From Lithobates sylvaticus (lineage: Eukaryota; Chordata; Amphibia; Anura; Ranidae), in contig CM053028.1 of assembly GCA_028564925.1 (NCBI GenBank), forward strand, positions 439,041,256-439,105,255: 64,000 nucleotides of DNA, in the 5' to 3' direction. The notes under the pieces were generated by a model that saw nothing but the letters and a program-made list of their open reading frames with translations, had not been told where the DNA came from and made no database searches. Shown one piece after another: positions 54,570 through 64,000 of the stretch. A program made the position numbers and the translations under genes. The stretch's first letter is position 1; each line of letters begins with the position of its first letter.

Positions 54570-56690
54570 TACACCATTTATGTCACATTTCCATTTTTTA
54601 ACTCTTTTTAACTCTATTTTTCGTCCATATATACACACTTTTATAAACCAACAATATTAATCGTAGTAATTTAACATTTTTTGATACCAACTGTGGGCAT
54701 TTATACACTTTTTTTAGGGCATGTTACCAATCATTTATCTATATTTATCTATATTTATGGAGTTTTTTTACATTTTATATCGATCAATTATTAATCACTT
54801 TCTGTTTTTTACCATATTAATAATCGACATTCAGATATAATCTGTTTTATTTGTCTTTTATCGTATAAAGGTTTTATATATTTCTATGTAATTTATATGA
54901 TTATTATTGCATTAAATTTTTTATATTTTTATATAAAATAATTTATGCTTTTAATGGTTCACACCTCCATATAATTTATTTAACTTATAATGACCTTTTA
55001 AATGCCCCATATAGTACAATATGTATAACAATTTCATGTGCATATAGTATAATGTATATAATAACCCCATTTATATATATAACAAACGATGTAAATAGTG
55101 GTGTCACCCCACAGTGAAAACATCGCTATAAACGAAATGTTTACATTTGTCACAAAATTACTCAACATGCTGCTATTATATATATTTTTAATATAACATC
55201 CAACTGTGTGATTGCAGTAACTATGGGCTCCGAGACTTCTGTCCCCGCCTTTAGTGTCAGCAGAATATGTCTAACAGCGCACCATGTGACGCTGACGTAG
55301 ACTATAATACTAAACCATCTCTCGCTCAAAACGAGGCTTGGTTCCGCCTCATCTTCCGGGGTCTGACGCCACCGCGTCACGCCGGCCCCATGTTAAAACG
55401 AGGCCCGGCTCACACAACAGAGCTTCAATACACTGCCGCTCCATTACATCCACAGTGAGGCCTGGTTAACAGGCGGTCACGTGGACAGAGCGGCAGTGAC
55501 GTAATAACGTTGTCACTTCCTTCCAGAGCACATCTAATAGGTTTTAAACGTTCATTGTCATTACTTTTAAAGCTCAAATATGAGGATATTTATATTCATT
55601 TGAAACTGATTATTATTGGGACTCATTACCATTATCAATCTACCCCATTATAAAAAATAAATTAATAACAATTCCGCCAGACCGGAAGTGACGTCACTTC
55701 CGGTGCACATACACGATTTTTTCACTTTGGGGTCACATTCCCTATATAAGCGTGCTGCTGGTGCTTGTGGTCCATACCCCAGACGACGTCTATGCGGACG
55801 AAACGCGTCGGGTGGACCAGAGCGACAGCACCACGCCATCTTTATTTTACAAACAGGCCTGTTTTAATTCTCCTAAATGTGAGTGTTTTTAATCTGTTTA
55901 TACACTATTAAAGACCTTCTTAAACGGTATTACGCTATGTAAGCTTTTCCTTCCATGATATCATAATACGGTTGTCTACATGGACCATTGATGCCCATTT
56001 TTCCATCCGATACACATCTCCCTGTGACCACTGATCCATGCGGTACCTGTACGAGCCTTGGAGCCATTGTGTGGAGCAGAGATCTGCCAACCTTTTAACG
56101 ATAAGCTTTTGTGACTTGTGAGGCATATGCCCCTTCAAGTCCACTCCATCTGGTAAGCCTTATTCCATTAGGCTTAAGAGCCATCAGTCAACTATCACCC
56201 CACGTAGCACATTGAACAGAGTCACCTGCTGGAAATTGTGTCATTCACTTGATCACCAACCATCCTTATGGACTTCACTACCATACACTTCAGTGTATAG
56301 GTTTCTCACCCAGCACCAACTGTCTCAACCGTTGTTGAGTCCACATTGTCACCTTCATCTAGTTTTATATATCTGTCATGATATATATATATCACATAAA
56401 CGAATCAAGGACTTTTTTTCACTAAATTTAACCACATGTGTTTTTACTTTGTTTTTTACTTTTGTATTTGTTCAATATAACTTTTAAATTCACTTTACTA
56501 TAAGTTTTCATATTGCTCATGTCATAAGGTTTTATGCTTTTTTATTCATTTATACCTAAGGTAGATAGAGGCCGGTACCACGCCACACCTGGCCAAAAAC
56601 ATCCTCTTCTCTTTTCCTTCATATTACCATTATTAAGATATTTCATTTAATCTCACCAATACAGTACTTCTTCTCTAGGTACTATCCTTC
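53793..56690 (+). repeat. Right arm of element A (tail)
   Basis: Contiguous forward arm pairing with both left arm segments, giving about 2.85 kb of inverted repeat. After the nuclease it holds an AT-rich 3' region (54570-55160), a GC-richer segment with GTGACGCTGACGTAG, then the block with a TATATAAG box at 55743-55750 and the hammerhead-like motif, and ends near ATACAGTACTTCTTCTC. Confidence 0.85.
55769..55818 (+). ncRNA. Hammerhead-like ribozyme motif in Penelope pseudo-LTR
   Basis: GGTCCATACCC (55769-55779) pairs with GGGTGGACC (55810-55818) as stem I with a small bulge. The 5' core is CAGACGA (consensus CTGANGA, with T replaced by A). CGTC-TATGCG-GACG is stem II. AAAC-GC-GTC gives the 3' core with a very short stem III, and cleavage would fall after 55809. 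Penelope-like elements are known to carry hammerheads with short stem III. The T-to-A change and the arrangement around stem II lower the chance of activity. Confidence 0.5.
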
Positions 56691-57467
56691 CTCTTAAGCG
56701 CTGCATTTATCCACAACCCATTCTTGACCCACCGACAATCTTTCGGGAATGCTAGCAGCTCCACCAATATAATAGGCAAATAAATACTAGAGTATAAATA
56801 GTGCGCAATATCAACCTTAGTCTATTTAGATCAGCAGGTGAGGTTAAAAGACAAATGTCATGGTATAATAAAATATATAAGTGCTTGCGTGACAATCCCA
56901 GGTGCACAAAAATATATATATAAACTTCAAGTTACAATGAGGTTGTAACCAATTTAATAAATAAATAAATACACAATGTGTTAAAAATAAATACAATGTG
57001 TTTTAAATAAATAAAGTGCTTCAAAATGTGAGTAAAAACAAGTATGTGTTATAATGTGTCAAAGAAAGGAAATATCCAGTTTATGCCAGTGATGCATATG
57101 GGGATATATAAATTCCAAAAGCCAATACAGGCTTGACCTGATGGATTAGCTAATTAATTGATGAATTAATGGGTAAACGGCCGCCAGTTAAATATTATAT
57201 TAATCCCATAGGTGATAGCAGTCCATTAAATGAGTTAGATAATTAATGAAATAACTCTTCACATCCACTAATGATATCCGGGACACAATTAGAAATGCTA
57301 GAGAAAAAAAAAAAAAAGAGAGAGAAAAAAAGAAACTTCCCTTTATGCTGGGAATGTAGGGCTTTTTTCCTTTTGGTTCCTCCTGATATCTTGCTCCGGT
57401 ATAATATAAAAGAGAAAAAGACACAAACAAAAAACCATTGCGCAGCGCTCTATTCAACCATCAAACA
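56691..57467. other. No gene; unclassified AT-rich repeat
   Basis: Contains AATAAATAAATAAAT-type tracts and the repeated phrase ACAATGTGTTAAAAATAAA with a near copy 25 bp later. A purine run sits at 57302-57335. It may be the tail of another non-autonomous element, but no ends were identified. The missing half of the L1 is not here. Confidence 0.4.
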
Positions 57468-57787
57468 AAGAAGATCTTTTAGGTGGTTGCCTACAGCTAT
57501 ACAACTCACATGTACCCAGTAGGTGTTTGCGCGTTAAAATCCTGCTAATGGTCAGGCTCAGATAGGGGGCTGTCAGCCCTTTCCTCCTCACTGTGCTGTG
57601 CTGTGTTTAGCACTGTCACCTACCATAGGGAGGAGGAGCCCAAGTGACAGTGCTAAGCACAGCACAGCGAGGAGGAAAGGGCTGACAGCCCCCTATCTGA
57701 GCCTGACCATTAGCAGGATTTGAACGCGCAAACACCTACTGGGTACATGTGAGTTGTATAGCTGTAGGCAACCACCTAAAAGATCTT
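57468..57787. mobile_element. Foldback element (about 320-bp hairpin)
   Basis: AGATCTTTTAGGTGGTTGCC near 57472 is mirrored by GGCAACCACCTAAAAGATCT ending near 57786. The arms stay complementary almost to the centre near 57625 (CAGCCCTTTCCTCCTC and GAGGAGGAAAGGGCTG). Only about 20-30 bp of loop remain. No transposase. The superfamily is not determined. Confidence 0.85.
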
Positions 57788-58250
57788 CTGGGTGGTGCTT
57801 TGGGGAAGGGGGGCCCCTGCGGCCCTCACCCCAAAGCACCTTGTCCCCATGTTGATGAGGACAAGGGCCTCTTCCCGACAACCCTGGCCGTTGGTTTTCG
57901 GGGTCTGCGGGCAGGGGGCTTAGCGAATCCAGGTGCCCCCTTTAATAAGGGGGCCCCCAGATTCCGGCCCCCACCCTATGTGAATGAGTATGGGGTACAA
58001 TGTACCCCTACCCATTCACCTGGGGAAAAAAGTGTTAATAAAAAAACACAACACAGGTTTTTAAAGTACTTTATTAGACAGCTCCGGGGGTCTTCTTCCG
58101 ACTTCAAGGGTCTTCTCGCCAGGCTCCTCCGCTATCTTCTGCTCTTTTACCGCTAGCTCGTTTTCTAGTGGAAGAGCCCGGCTTTCTCCTTCGTCGCCGC
58201 CACCGTCCGGGGTCTTCTTCCGACTTCGGGGGTCTTGTCCTGCTCTACAC
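57788..58250 (+). mobile_element. Diverged fragment of the palindrome family
   Basis: Matches the left arm of the 20833 element from about 21350 to 21740: ACCTTGTCCCCATGTTGATG, CTTCCCGACAACCCTGGCC, GAATGAGTATGGGGTACAAT and a GCTCCGGGGGTCTTCTTCCG block. TTTATT just before the last block is an outward AATAAA on the minus strand. Divergence is far greater than between the two copies at 20.8 and 23.1 kb. Confidence 0.8.
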
Positions 58251-58517
58251 TACTAGATTTTGCTGCTGGTTTTTTTTATGCATTTATCACTTTGCACAAA
58301 AATTTGCACTTTATATATATATCTTATATATATATACACCTGTATATTTTATTATTTATTTATTGATCACATTTTATTGTGTTAGATATTTATCTATTTG
58401 TGTATGCAATTTATATTATTTTATTTGACTTTCCACCCATAGTTTACATTTAGTAGCGCAAAGGTCACTTTTTAAGTTTGGGGTAAACATATATGGGAAA
58501 GGATCAGACCCAGGGAC

Positions 58518-58520
<3 letters not shown>

Positions 58521-58559
<39 letters not shown>
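58521..58559. repeat. (TA)n microsatellite
   Basis: About 39 bp of TA dinucleotides. Confidence 0.95.
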
Positions 58560-58561
<2 letters not shown>

Positions 58562-58562
58562 A

Positions 58563-59136
58563 TGGAAACATAATCTACCAAGAGTGCCACCCATCAGTTA
58601 TTCCACTCCCTCTATGAAGAGATTGCCACCAGCATAGAGGTACCCCCTAGTACCAAGAACCTGTTCATAGAACTGGCGGAGAGAGTAGCTGACAATTTAA
58701 AAGTATCTAATTGCTATGTGTGTGGGGGAACTAACATGGCATGGATTTAATGCTGACAGCTGGTTTGGGGATTGGTTTCCAAATATAAATGGGATGAAGG
58801 CCATGTTGGGAGTGGTTATGGCAATACTGGCAGCCTGCATCTTCCTCCCTAGTCTGATCCCTCTTGGGACTAGAATGATCCAGAGTTTCACTGAGGCCAA
58901 TGTAGAAAGAAAGGCTGTGGCCCATGTAATGGCAATGTGGAAGTACCAACCATTGGTCCCCAGGACTAGCTAAGGCAACCATTGGTCCATTCCACACCCT
59001 AGGGATCCCCTTAGACTTGGTGGTCTGGTAATGATGCTTTATCTCACTCAAACTTTTGCTACGATAGCATCTAAGGGGGGAATGTGGCAGGACTAAAATC
59101 TGAAAAAATCTTTGCACAAATAAATGGTTGCACAAA
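58563..59136 (+). mobile_element. Second endogenous retrovirus fossil: env pieces and LTR start
   Basis: The first piece (58580-58750) has a CYVCGG motif of the kind found in env surface subunits. The second (about 58752-58972) has a tryptophan-rich start and a membrane segment (LGVVMAILAACIFLPSLIPL). A purine tract (AAGGGGGGAA) and TGTGGCAGGACTAAAATC at 59083 mark the LTR start, after which a piggyBac-like MITE takes over. Broken and incomplete, of a different lineage from the fossil at 41274. Confidence 0.65.
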
Positions 59137-59868
59137 TAAAGCTTTCTTTTGGTGCTATTTGATCACCTCTGCGTTTTTTATTTCTTGCGCTATAAACAAA
59201 AGAAGCGTGACAAGTTTGAAAAAAAACACAATTTTTTTTTACTTTTTGCTATAATAAATATCCCAATTTTAAAAAAAAATGTTTTCCCTCAGTTTAGGCC
59301 GATATGTATTCTCCTACATATTTTTGGTAAAAAAAAATCGCAATAAGCATATATTGATTGGTTTGTGCAAATGTGATAGCGTCGAAAAAATAGGGGATAG
59401 ATTTATGGCATTTTTTATTTTTTACTAGTAATGGCAAATTTATATCATCACTGTGACATTGCAGCGGACATATCGGATCACTTTTGACACTATTTTGGGA
59501 CCATTCACATTTATACAGCGATCAGTGCTATAAAAATTCAAGGAATTAAATGTGTTACATAGGGAGTGATTCTAACTGTAGGGGGTGGGGACTCACAAGG
59601 GGAGGAGACCGATCAGTGTTCCTCTGTACTGGGAACACACGATCGGTCTCCTCTCCCCTGACAGAACGTGGATTTTTTTTACGCACACAGATCCACGTCC
59701 CTGCTCTGTTACCGGCAATCGTGGGTGCCCAGAGGACATCGCAGCCACCGGCACACGCACCAGCTCCCGAGTGATGCAGCGGGAAGCCGAGGCCGTCTTA
59801 TGATGCCCGCTCAGGATGGGAGATCCCTCCGGCGGACATCACTTGACTATGGGCGGGGAAGCAAGTGG
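59137..59868. mobile_element. piggyBac-like MITE, left end missing
   Basis: Shares the interior of the 10050 element: GCTTTCTTTTGGTG, TTGCGCTATAAACAAAAGAA, CTTTTTGCTATAATAAATAT, GTTTAGGCCGATATGTATTC. It ends GGGAAGCAAGTGG followed by TTAA (59869-59872). The first 120 bp or so of the family are absent. Confidence 0.75.
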
Positions 59869-59878
59869 TTAAACTTGA

Positions 59879-60055
59879 ATCCAAATCTGTTTTGCGGACA
59901 TTCCTTCAGGATCGGGGTGGCATCTGCGGCTTCTAAGCAGGGGGTCCCTCTTTTCATCATTAAATATATATGGGACGATGGAGGTCCTCCTGTTTTGGCA
60001 GGTATATACCAGAACCCCATACGAAAGTTATTCGGGCATTCGCTTCTTTGTTAGA
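59879..60055 (+). mobile_element. Tyrosine recombinase fragment fossil (DIRS/Ngaro-like)
   Basis: CGHSFRIGVASAASKQGVPL carries the HxxR box of tyrosine recombinases, followed by IIKYIWDDGG and YQNPIRK, which resemble the C-terminal catalytic end of Ngaro or DIRS enzymes. Only about 55 residues remain and the copy is a relic. Its lineage differs from the recombinase at 61-2130. A Crypton origin cannot be excluded. Confidence 0.6.
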
Positions 60056-60116
60056 TTGATCTTTATTACCCAATTTTCATTAAAGCTTTCATTTTTCATA
60101 CCTGTGTGCACACATT

Positions 60117-61625
60117 GTATAACAGTGTAAATTTGCTGTGCCCTCAAAATAACTTAACACACAGCCATTAATGTCTAAACCGCTGGCAACAAAAGTGAGT
60201 ATACTCCTAAGTGAAAATGTCCAAATTGGACCCAAAGTGTCAATATTTTGTGTGGCCACCATTATATTCCAGCACTGCCTTAACCCTCTTGGGCATGGAG
60301 TTCACCAGAGCTTCACAGGTTGCCACTGGAGTCCTCTTCCACCTCCATGAGGACATCACGGAGCTGGTGGATGTTAGAGACCTTGTACTCCTCCACCTTC
60401 TGTTTGAGGATGCCCCACAGATGCTCAATAGGGTTTAGGTCTGGAGACATGCTTGACCACTCCATCACCTTTACCCTAAGCTTCTTTAGCAAGGCAGTGG
60501 TTATCTTGGAGGTATGTTTGGGGTCATTATCATGTTGGAATACTGTCCTGCGACCCAGTCTCCGAAGGGAGGGAATCATTCTCTGCTTCAGTATGTCACA
60601 GTACATGTTGGCATTCATGGTTCCCTCAATGAACTGTAGCTCCCCAGTGACGGCAGCACTCATGCAGCCCCAGACCATGACACTCCCACCACAATGCTTG
60701 TATGTAGGCAAGACACACTTGTCTTTGTACTCCTCACCTGGTTGCCGCCACACACGCTTGGAACCATCTGAACCAAATAAGTTTATCTTGATCTCATCAG
60801 ACCACAGGAAATGGTTCCAGTAATCCATGTCCTTAGTCTGCTTGTCTTCAGAAAACTGATTGCTTGTGCATCATCTTTAAAATAGGCTTCCTTCTGGGAA
60901 GACAGAAATGCAGACCAATTTGATGCAGTGTGCGAAGTATGGTCTGAGCACTGACAGGCTGACCCCCCTGGGCCTTCACCCTCTGCAGCAATGCTGGCAG
61001 AACTTATATGTCTATTTCCCAAAGAGAAGCTTTGGATATGATGCTGCGCACGTGCACTCAACTTCTTTAGTCGACCATGGCAAGCCCTGTTCTGAGTGGA
61101 ACTTGTCCTGTTAACCCGCTGTATGGTCTTGGCCACTGTGCTGCAGCTCAGTTTCAGGTTCTTGTCAATCTTCTTATAGCCTAGGCCCTCTTTATGAAGA
61201 GAAACAATTCTTTTTTTCAGATCCTCAGAGAGTTCTTTGCCATGAGGTGCCATGTTGAACTTCCAGTGACCAGTATGCGAGAGTGAGAGCGATAACACCA
61301 AATTTAACACACCTGCTCCCCATTCACACCTGAGACCATGTAACACTAAAGAGTCACATGACACCGGGGAGGGAAAATTGCTAATTGGGCCCAATTTGGA
61401 CATTTTTACTTAGGGGTGTACTCACTTTTGTTGCCAGCGGTTTAGACATTATTGGCTGGGTGTTGAGTTATTTTGATGGGACAGAAAATTTACACTATTA
61501 TACAAGCTGTACACTCACTACTTTACATTGTAGCAAAGTTTAATTTATTCAGTGTTGTCACATGAATAGATATAATAAAATATTTACAAAAATGTGAGGG
61601 GTGTACTCACTTTTATGAGATACTG
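60117..61625 (-). mobile_element. Tc1-like transposon D, same family as A
   Basis: The right end CTCACTTTTATGAGATACTG is followed by TA (61626-61627) and matches the family inverted repeat. The left inverted repeat is truncated, starting inside it at about 60117. It carries no nested insertion, so it is the best copy in the window for reading the transposase. Confidence 0.9.
60240..61253 (-). pseudogene. Tc1-type transposase D, nearly complete
   Basis: The span equals about 338 codons, the normal Tc1 length. It starts MAPHGKELSEDLKKRIVSLH and includes the paired helix-turn-helix half (GLGYKKIDKNLKLSCSTVAK). The catalytic residues lie in WSDEIKINLFGSDG (D), VFQHDNDPKHTS (D) and SPDLNPIEHLWGIL (E), ending YNGGHTKY. 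At least two frameshifts separate the N-terminal frame (to about 60783), the middle frame (60828-60350) and the last 40 codons. The E in the DDE triad is intact, but the gene is not. Confidence 0.88.
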
Positions 61626-61627
61626 TA

Positions 61628-61664
61628 TGTATATATATACACACACATATATATATATATATAT

Positions 61665-61699
<35 letters not shown>

Positions 61700-61700
61700 A
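61628..61700. repeat. (TA)n/(CA)n compound microsatellite
   Basis: Alternating TA and CA runs between the Tc1 right end and the next element. Confidence 0.9.
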
Positions 61701-63152
61701 CACCCTTCCTGTCCAGACCAATTTTCAGGTTTCAGTGCTCTCACACTTTGAATGACAATTACACAGTCATGCAACACTGTACCCAAATAATTTTTTGTCC
61801 TTTTTTTCCCACAAATAGAGCTTTTGGTGGTATTTGATCACCTCTGGGTTTTTTATTTTTTGCGCTATAAATGAAAAAAACTAATTTTTCTTTGTTTTTG
61901 TGATAAAATTTAGCAAATTATAAAATTTTCTTCATAAATTTTGCCCACAATTAATACTGCTACATATCTTTGGTAAAAATAACCCAAATTAGTGGATATT
62001 ATTTGGTCTTTGTGAAAGTTAGAGAGTCTACAAGCTGTGGTGCAAATTATACAAAATTGATCACATCTGATGTACTGGTGGCCTATCTCATTTCTTGTGA
62101 CCCGAACAAGCCAGGAAAGTACAAATACCCCCCAAATGACCCCTTTTTTGAGAGGCATGGTGAGGTTTTTGATGTTGTAATTTTTTCCCACAATTCTTTG
62201 CAAAATAAATTTTTTTCCCCCACAAAATTGTCATTGTAATAGGTTATTTCTCTCACATGGCATGTGTATACCACAAATGACACCCCAAAATAAATTCTGC
62301 TACACCTCCTGAGTATTACGATACCACATGTGTGGGACTTTTTCACAGCCTGGCCACTTAGAGAGGCCCAACATGCAGGGAGCGCCATCACGTGTTCTAG
62401 GAGCATAAATTACACATCTAACTTGTTGACTACCTATTACACTTTTGAAGGCCCTGGAGCACCAGGACAATGACACGTGACACTGACGTGGCACCGATGA
62501 CAGATGGCACTGATACGTGGCACTGATGACACGTTACACTGATGTGGCACTGATGACAGATGCCACTAATACGGGACACTGATGACACGTGACACTGATG
62601 AGAGATGGCACTAATATGTGGCACTGACAGATGGCACTTATACGTGGCACTGATATCATGTGGCACTAATACGTGGTACTGATGAGAGATGGCACTAATA
62701 CGTGGCACTAATGACACGTGACACTGATGACAGATGGCACTGATACGTGGCATTGATGACACGTGACACTGATAACAGATGGCACGTGACACTGACAGGT
62801 GGCACTGATGACAGATGGCACTAATATGTGGCACTGATGACACGTGACACTGATATGGCACTAATGACAAATGGCACTATGTGGCACTGGGGACAAATGG
62901 CACTGGGGACAAGTGGCACTGGGGACAGGTGGCACTGGGGACAGATGGCACTGGGGACAGATGGCAATGGGGACAGATGGCAGCGGGGACAGGCGGGAGA
63001 GCGGCGCTGAGAGATGATCTCATATGTTTACATATGAGATCATTTCTCATTGGACACGCCGATCGCGCTGTAAACGGCCAATGTGATTGTCCTCCCGGCA
63101 GGGAGTGTCCGCGCTGTAGCCGTCTTTCGGCTATAGCCCGGGCGCGAAGGGG
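61701..63152. mobile_element. piggyBac-like MITE with internal minisatellite
   Basis: Starts CACCCTTCCTGTCCAGACCA after TAA and ends GGGCGCGAAGGGG followed by TTAA (63153-63156). It has the family order of an AT-rich left part (TTTTGCGCTATAAATGAAAA) and a GC-rich right part (GATCGCGCTGTAAACGGCC). About 540 bp in the middle is a tandem array. Confidence 0.75.
62462..63000 (+). repeat. Minisatellite of GGCACTGATGACA-type units
   Basis: Units such as GTGGCACTGATGACACGTGACACTG-type strings (given here only as the 13-base motif GGCACTGATGACA and its variant GGCACTGGGGACA) repeat for about 540 bp. They shift from the 'gatgaca' type on the left to a homogeneous 'ggggaca' type with an 18-bp period from about 62882. 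The gradient suggests recent expansion at the right edge. Confidence 0.85.
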
Positions 63153-63156
63153 TTAA

Positions 63157-64000
63157 ATATAACATGTTTTTGTTTTCTTTTTGTTCATAATAATAAATCT
63201 GACAAATCCTGAACCTGGCACGTTTTTTGAAACATTGATTTCCAGCAGTATGATTATTATGGATTGGAAAAGGATAGTTTCAGTTTTCTACCACAAGGTG
63301 GCAACAACATACCAATAATGGTAGAAACCAGCAACATTTCCCAGTGCAAATGCTTAACCTCTGCTTTACCTACTGTCTTAAACAAAGTGGTCACAAGATT
63401 AGTATGTAAGCCGCCATTGCCGATGTCACCTTGTAGAAATGCTAGTTACCTGGTTTTTATGCTGTCCTTTAAAATTTTGAATCACTGACACAGAGTAAGT
63501 AAATACTGCAAACTTTTATCTGGCTTTCCTGATCTGCACACCTCTTCCAAGTCAGTGTTTTTATAAAGAGGGTCAACAACAGCCAAGTAACTAGCATTTT
63601 GTGGAGGAAGTCTGCAGTGGCTGCCCCAATATTTCTCTAATGACAGGTTAACTGTAAGATGTAGGTAATGACTTGTATGTAATGGCTGTACTGATATCCT
63701 TGGCCATTTCAGATGACTGTGGAGTTTTTGTAGCTTGTGTTAATATGAATGCTGTTTTCTCAGGCTCTGTGTGTGAATTGTATGGTGTGCAAATGGCATC
63801 CCGGATGTGGTGTACAAATAATGTTATCAGTGGTTGCTTTGGACTTTTGTAAATTCCAGCTGTGAGGTGAGAATATTGCCACAGCTCCCTCTGGTCTATG
63901 ATCAAAAAATAAAGTCCCCATATGTAGGCTTCCCTCACACATGAAGGAAGGAATGTAGATGCATATTGAAGTTAAATGTATTTTTCTGCTTCAGCCTTTT
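63157..64000. other. No recognised feature
   Basis: The last 840 bp contain no recognisable repeat end, domain or RNA gene. It may be ordinary unique intergenic or intronic DNA. Confidence 0.5.

Larger units (their letters stand above)
46331..56690 (+). mobile_element. Penelope-like element A with inverted tail, nested copy inside
   Basis: The outer 1.0 kb on the left (46331-47345) is the reverse complement of the right end (55630-56690). The next part of the left arm (51246-53046) is the reverse complement of about 53793-55640. The layout is therefore inverted tail, unique middle (53046-53793, reverse transcriptase) and tail with nuclease. Such inverted-tail, 5'-truncated copies are characteristic of Penelope-like elements. 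A second element (47346-51236) interrupts the left arm with a 9-bp duplication. Without it, element A is about 6.46 kb. The ORF carries a few breaks. Confidence 0.85.

Noticed and set aside
57540-57735. tRNA-like GGATTTGAACGCGC near the foldback
   Set aside because: The phrase resembles a B box, but no cloverleaf can be drawn around it and it is part of the hairpin arm.
62430-62870. 146-aa minus-strand ORF with repeated CHQCHVS units
   Set aside because: It is the translation of a minisatellite. The periodic Cys/His pattern mimics a zinc-binding repeat but follows from the DNA unit.

Overview
The window looks like repeat-dense intergenic or intronic DNA from a frog, most likely a ranid. I infer this from the mix of elements: a DIRS-type tyrosine-recombinase retroelement, several Tc1-like elements with long inverted repeats, TTAA-flanked piggyBac-like MITEs, Penelope-like elements with GIY-YIG nucleases, Copia, L1, retroviral env fossils and Harbinger MITEs. 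I found no host exon, no tRNA or rRNA gene and no CRISPR array. Two N gaps (24270-24769 and 40785-41273) mark unresolved sequence.

Layout. 1-2500: DIRS fossil carrying a hAT-type insertion; a second copy of that hAT family lies at 3535-4247. 2500-9098: MITEs, a degenerate minisatellite and microsatellites. 9099-13650, 14404-18482, 19714-20832 and 60117-61625: four Tc1-like elements. Three of them are split by younger insertions, each dated by its target-site duplication. 20833-23117: a 2.3 kb palindrome built around a divergent TATA/GC-box core, followed by a near copy that runs into a gap. 24930-32584: a Harbinger transposon of about 7.65 kb whose three genes all read open through consensus splice sites. 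33806-40352: a Copia fossil holding two MITEs and a 5'-truncated L1. 41274-42349: retroviral env plus LTR fossil. 42351-46330: L1 with its 5' end, ORF1 and part of ORF2, cut by a Penelope-like element. 46331-56690: that Penelope-like element, arranged as an inverted tail, a truncated RT-nuclease ORF and a tail, with a second Penelope-like element inserted in its left arm. 57468-64000: a foldback element, a fragment of the palindrome family, a retroviral env fossil, a recombinase fragment, a Tc1 copy and a piggyBac-like MITE with an internal minisatellite.

The only apparently intact genes are the three in the Harbinger element: a two-exon DDE transposase of 404 aa on the plus strand, a three-exon Myb/SANT-like protein of 217 aa on the minus strand and a MADF-domain protein of 311 aa on the plus strand. 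The transposase and Myb genes converge on a foldback. The Myb and MADF genes diverge from a shared promoter region with a TATA box. In known Harbinger elements the Myb-like protein brings the transposase to the nucleus and to the transposon ends. The third, MADF gene would give this element two separate DNA-binding partners. A second theme is hammerhead-like folds ending in GAAAC-G(C/T)-GTC within Penelope-like elements and short elements with inverted tails.
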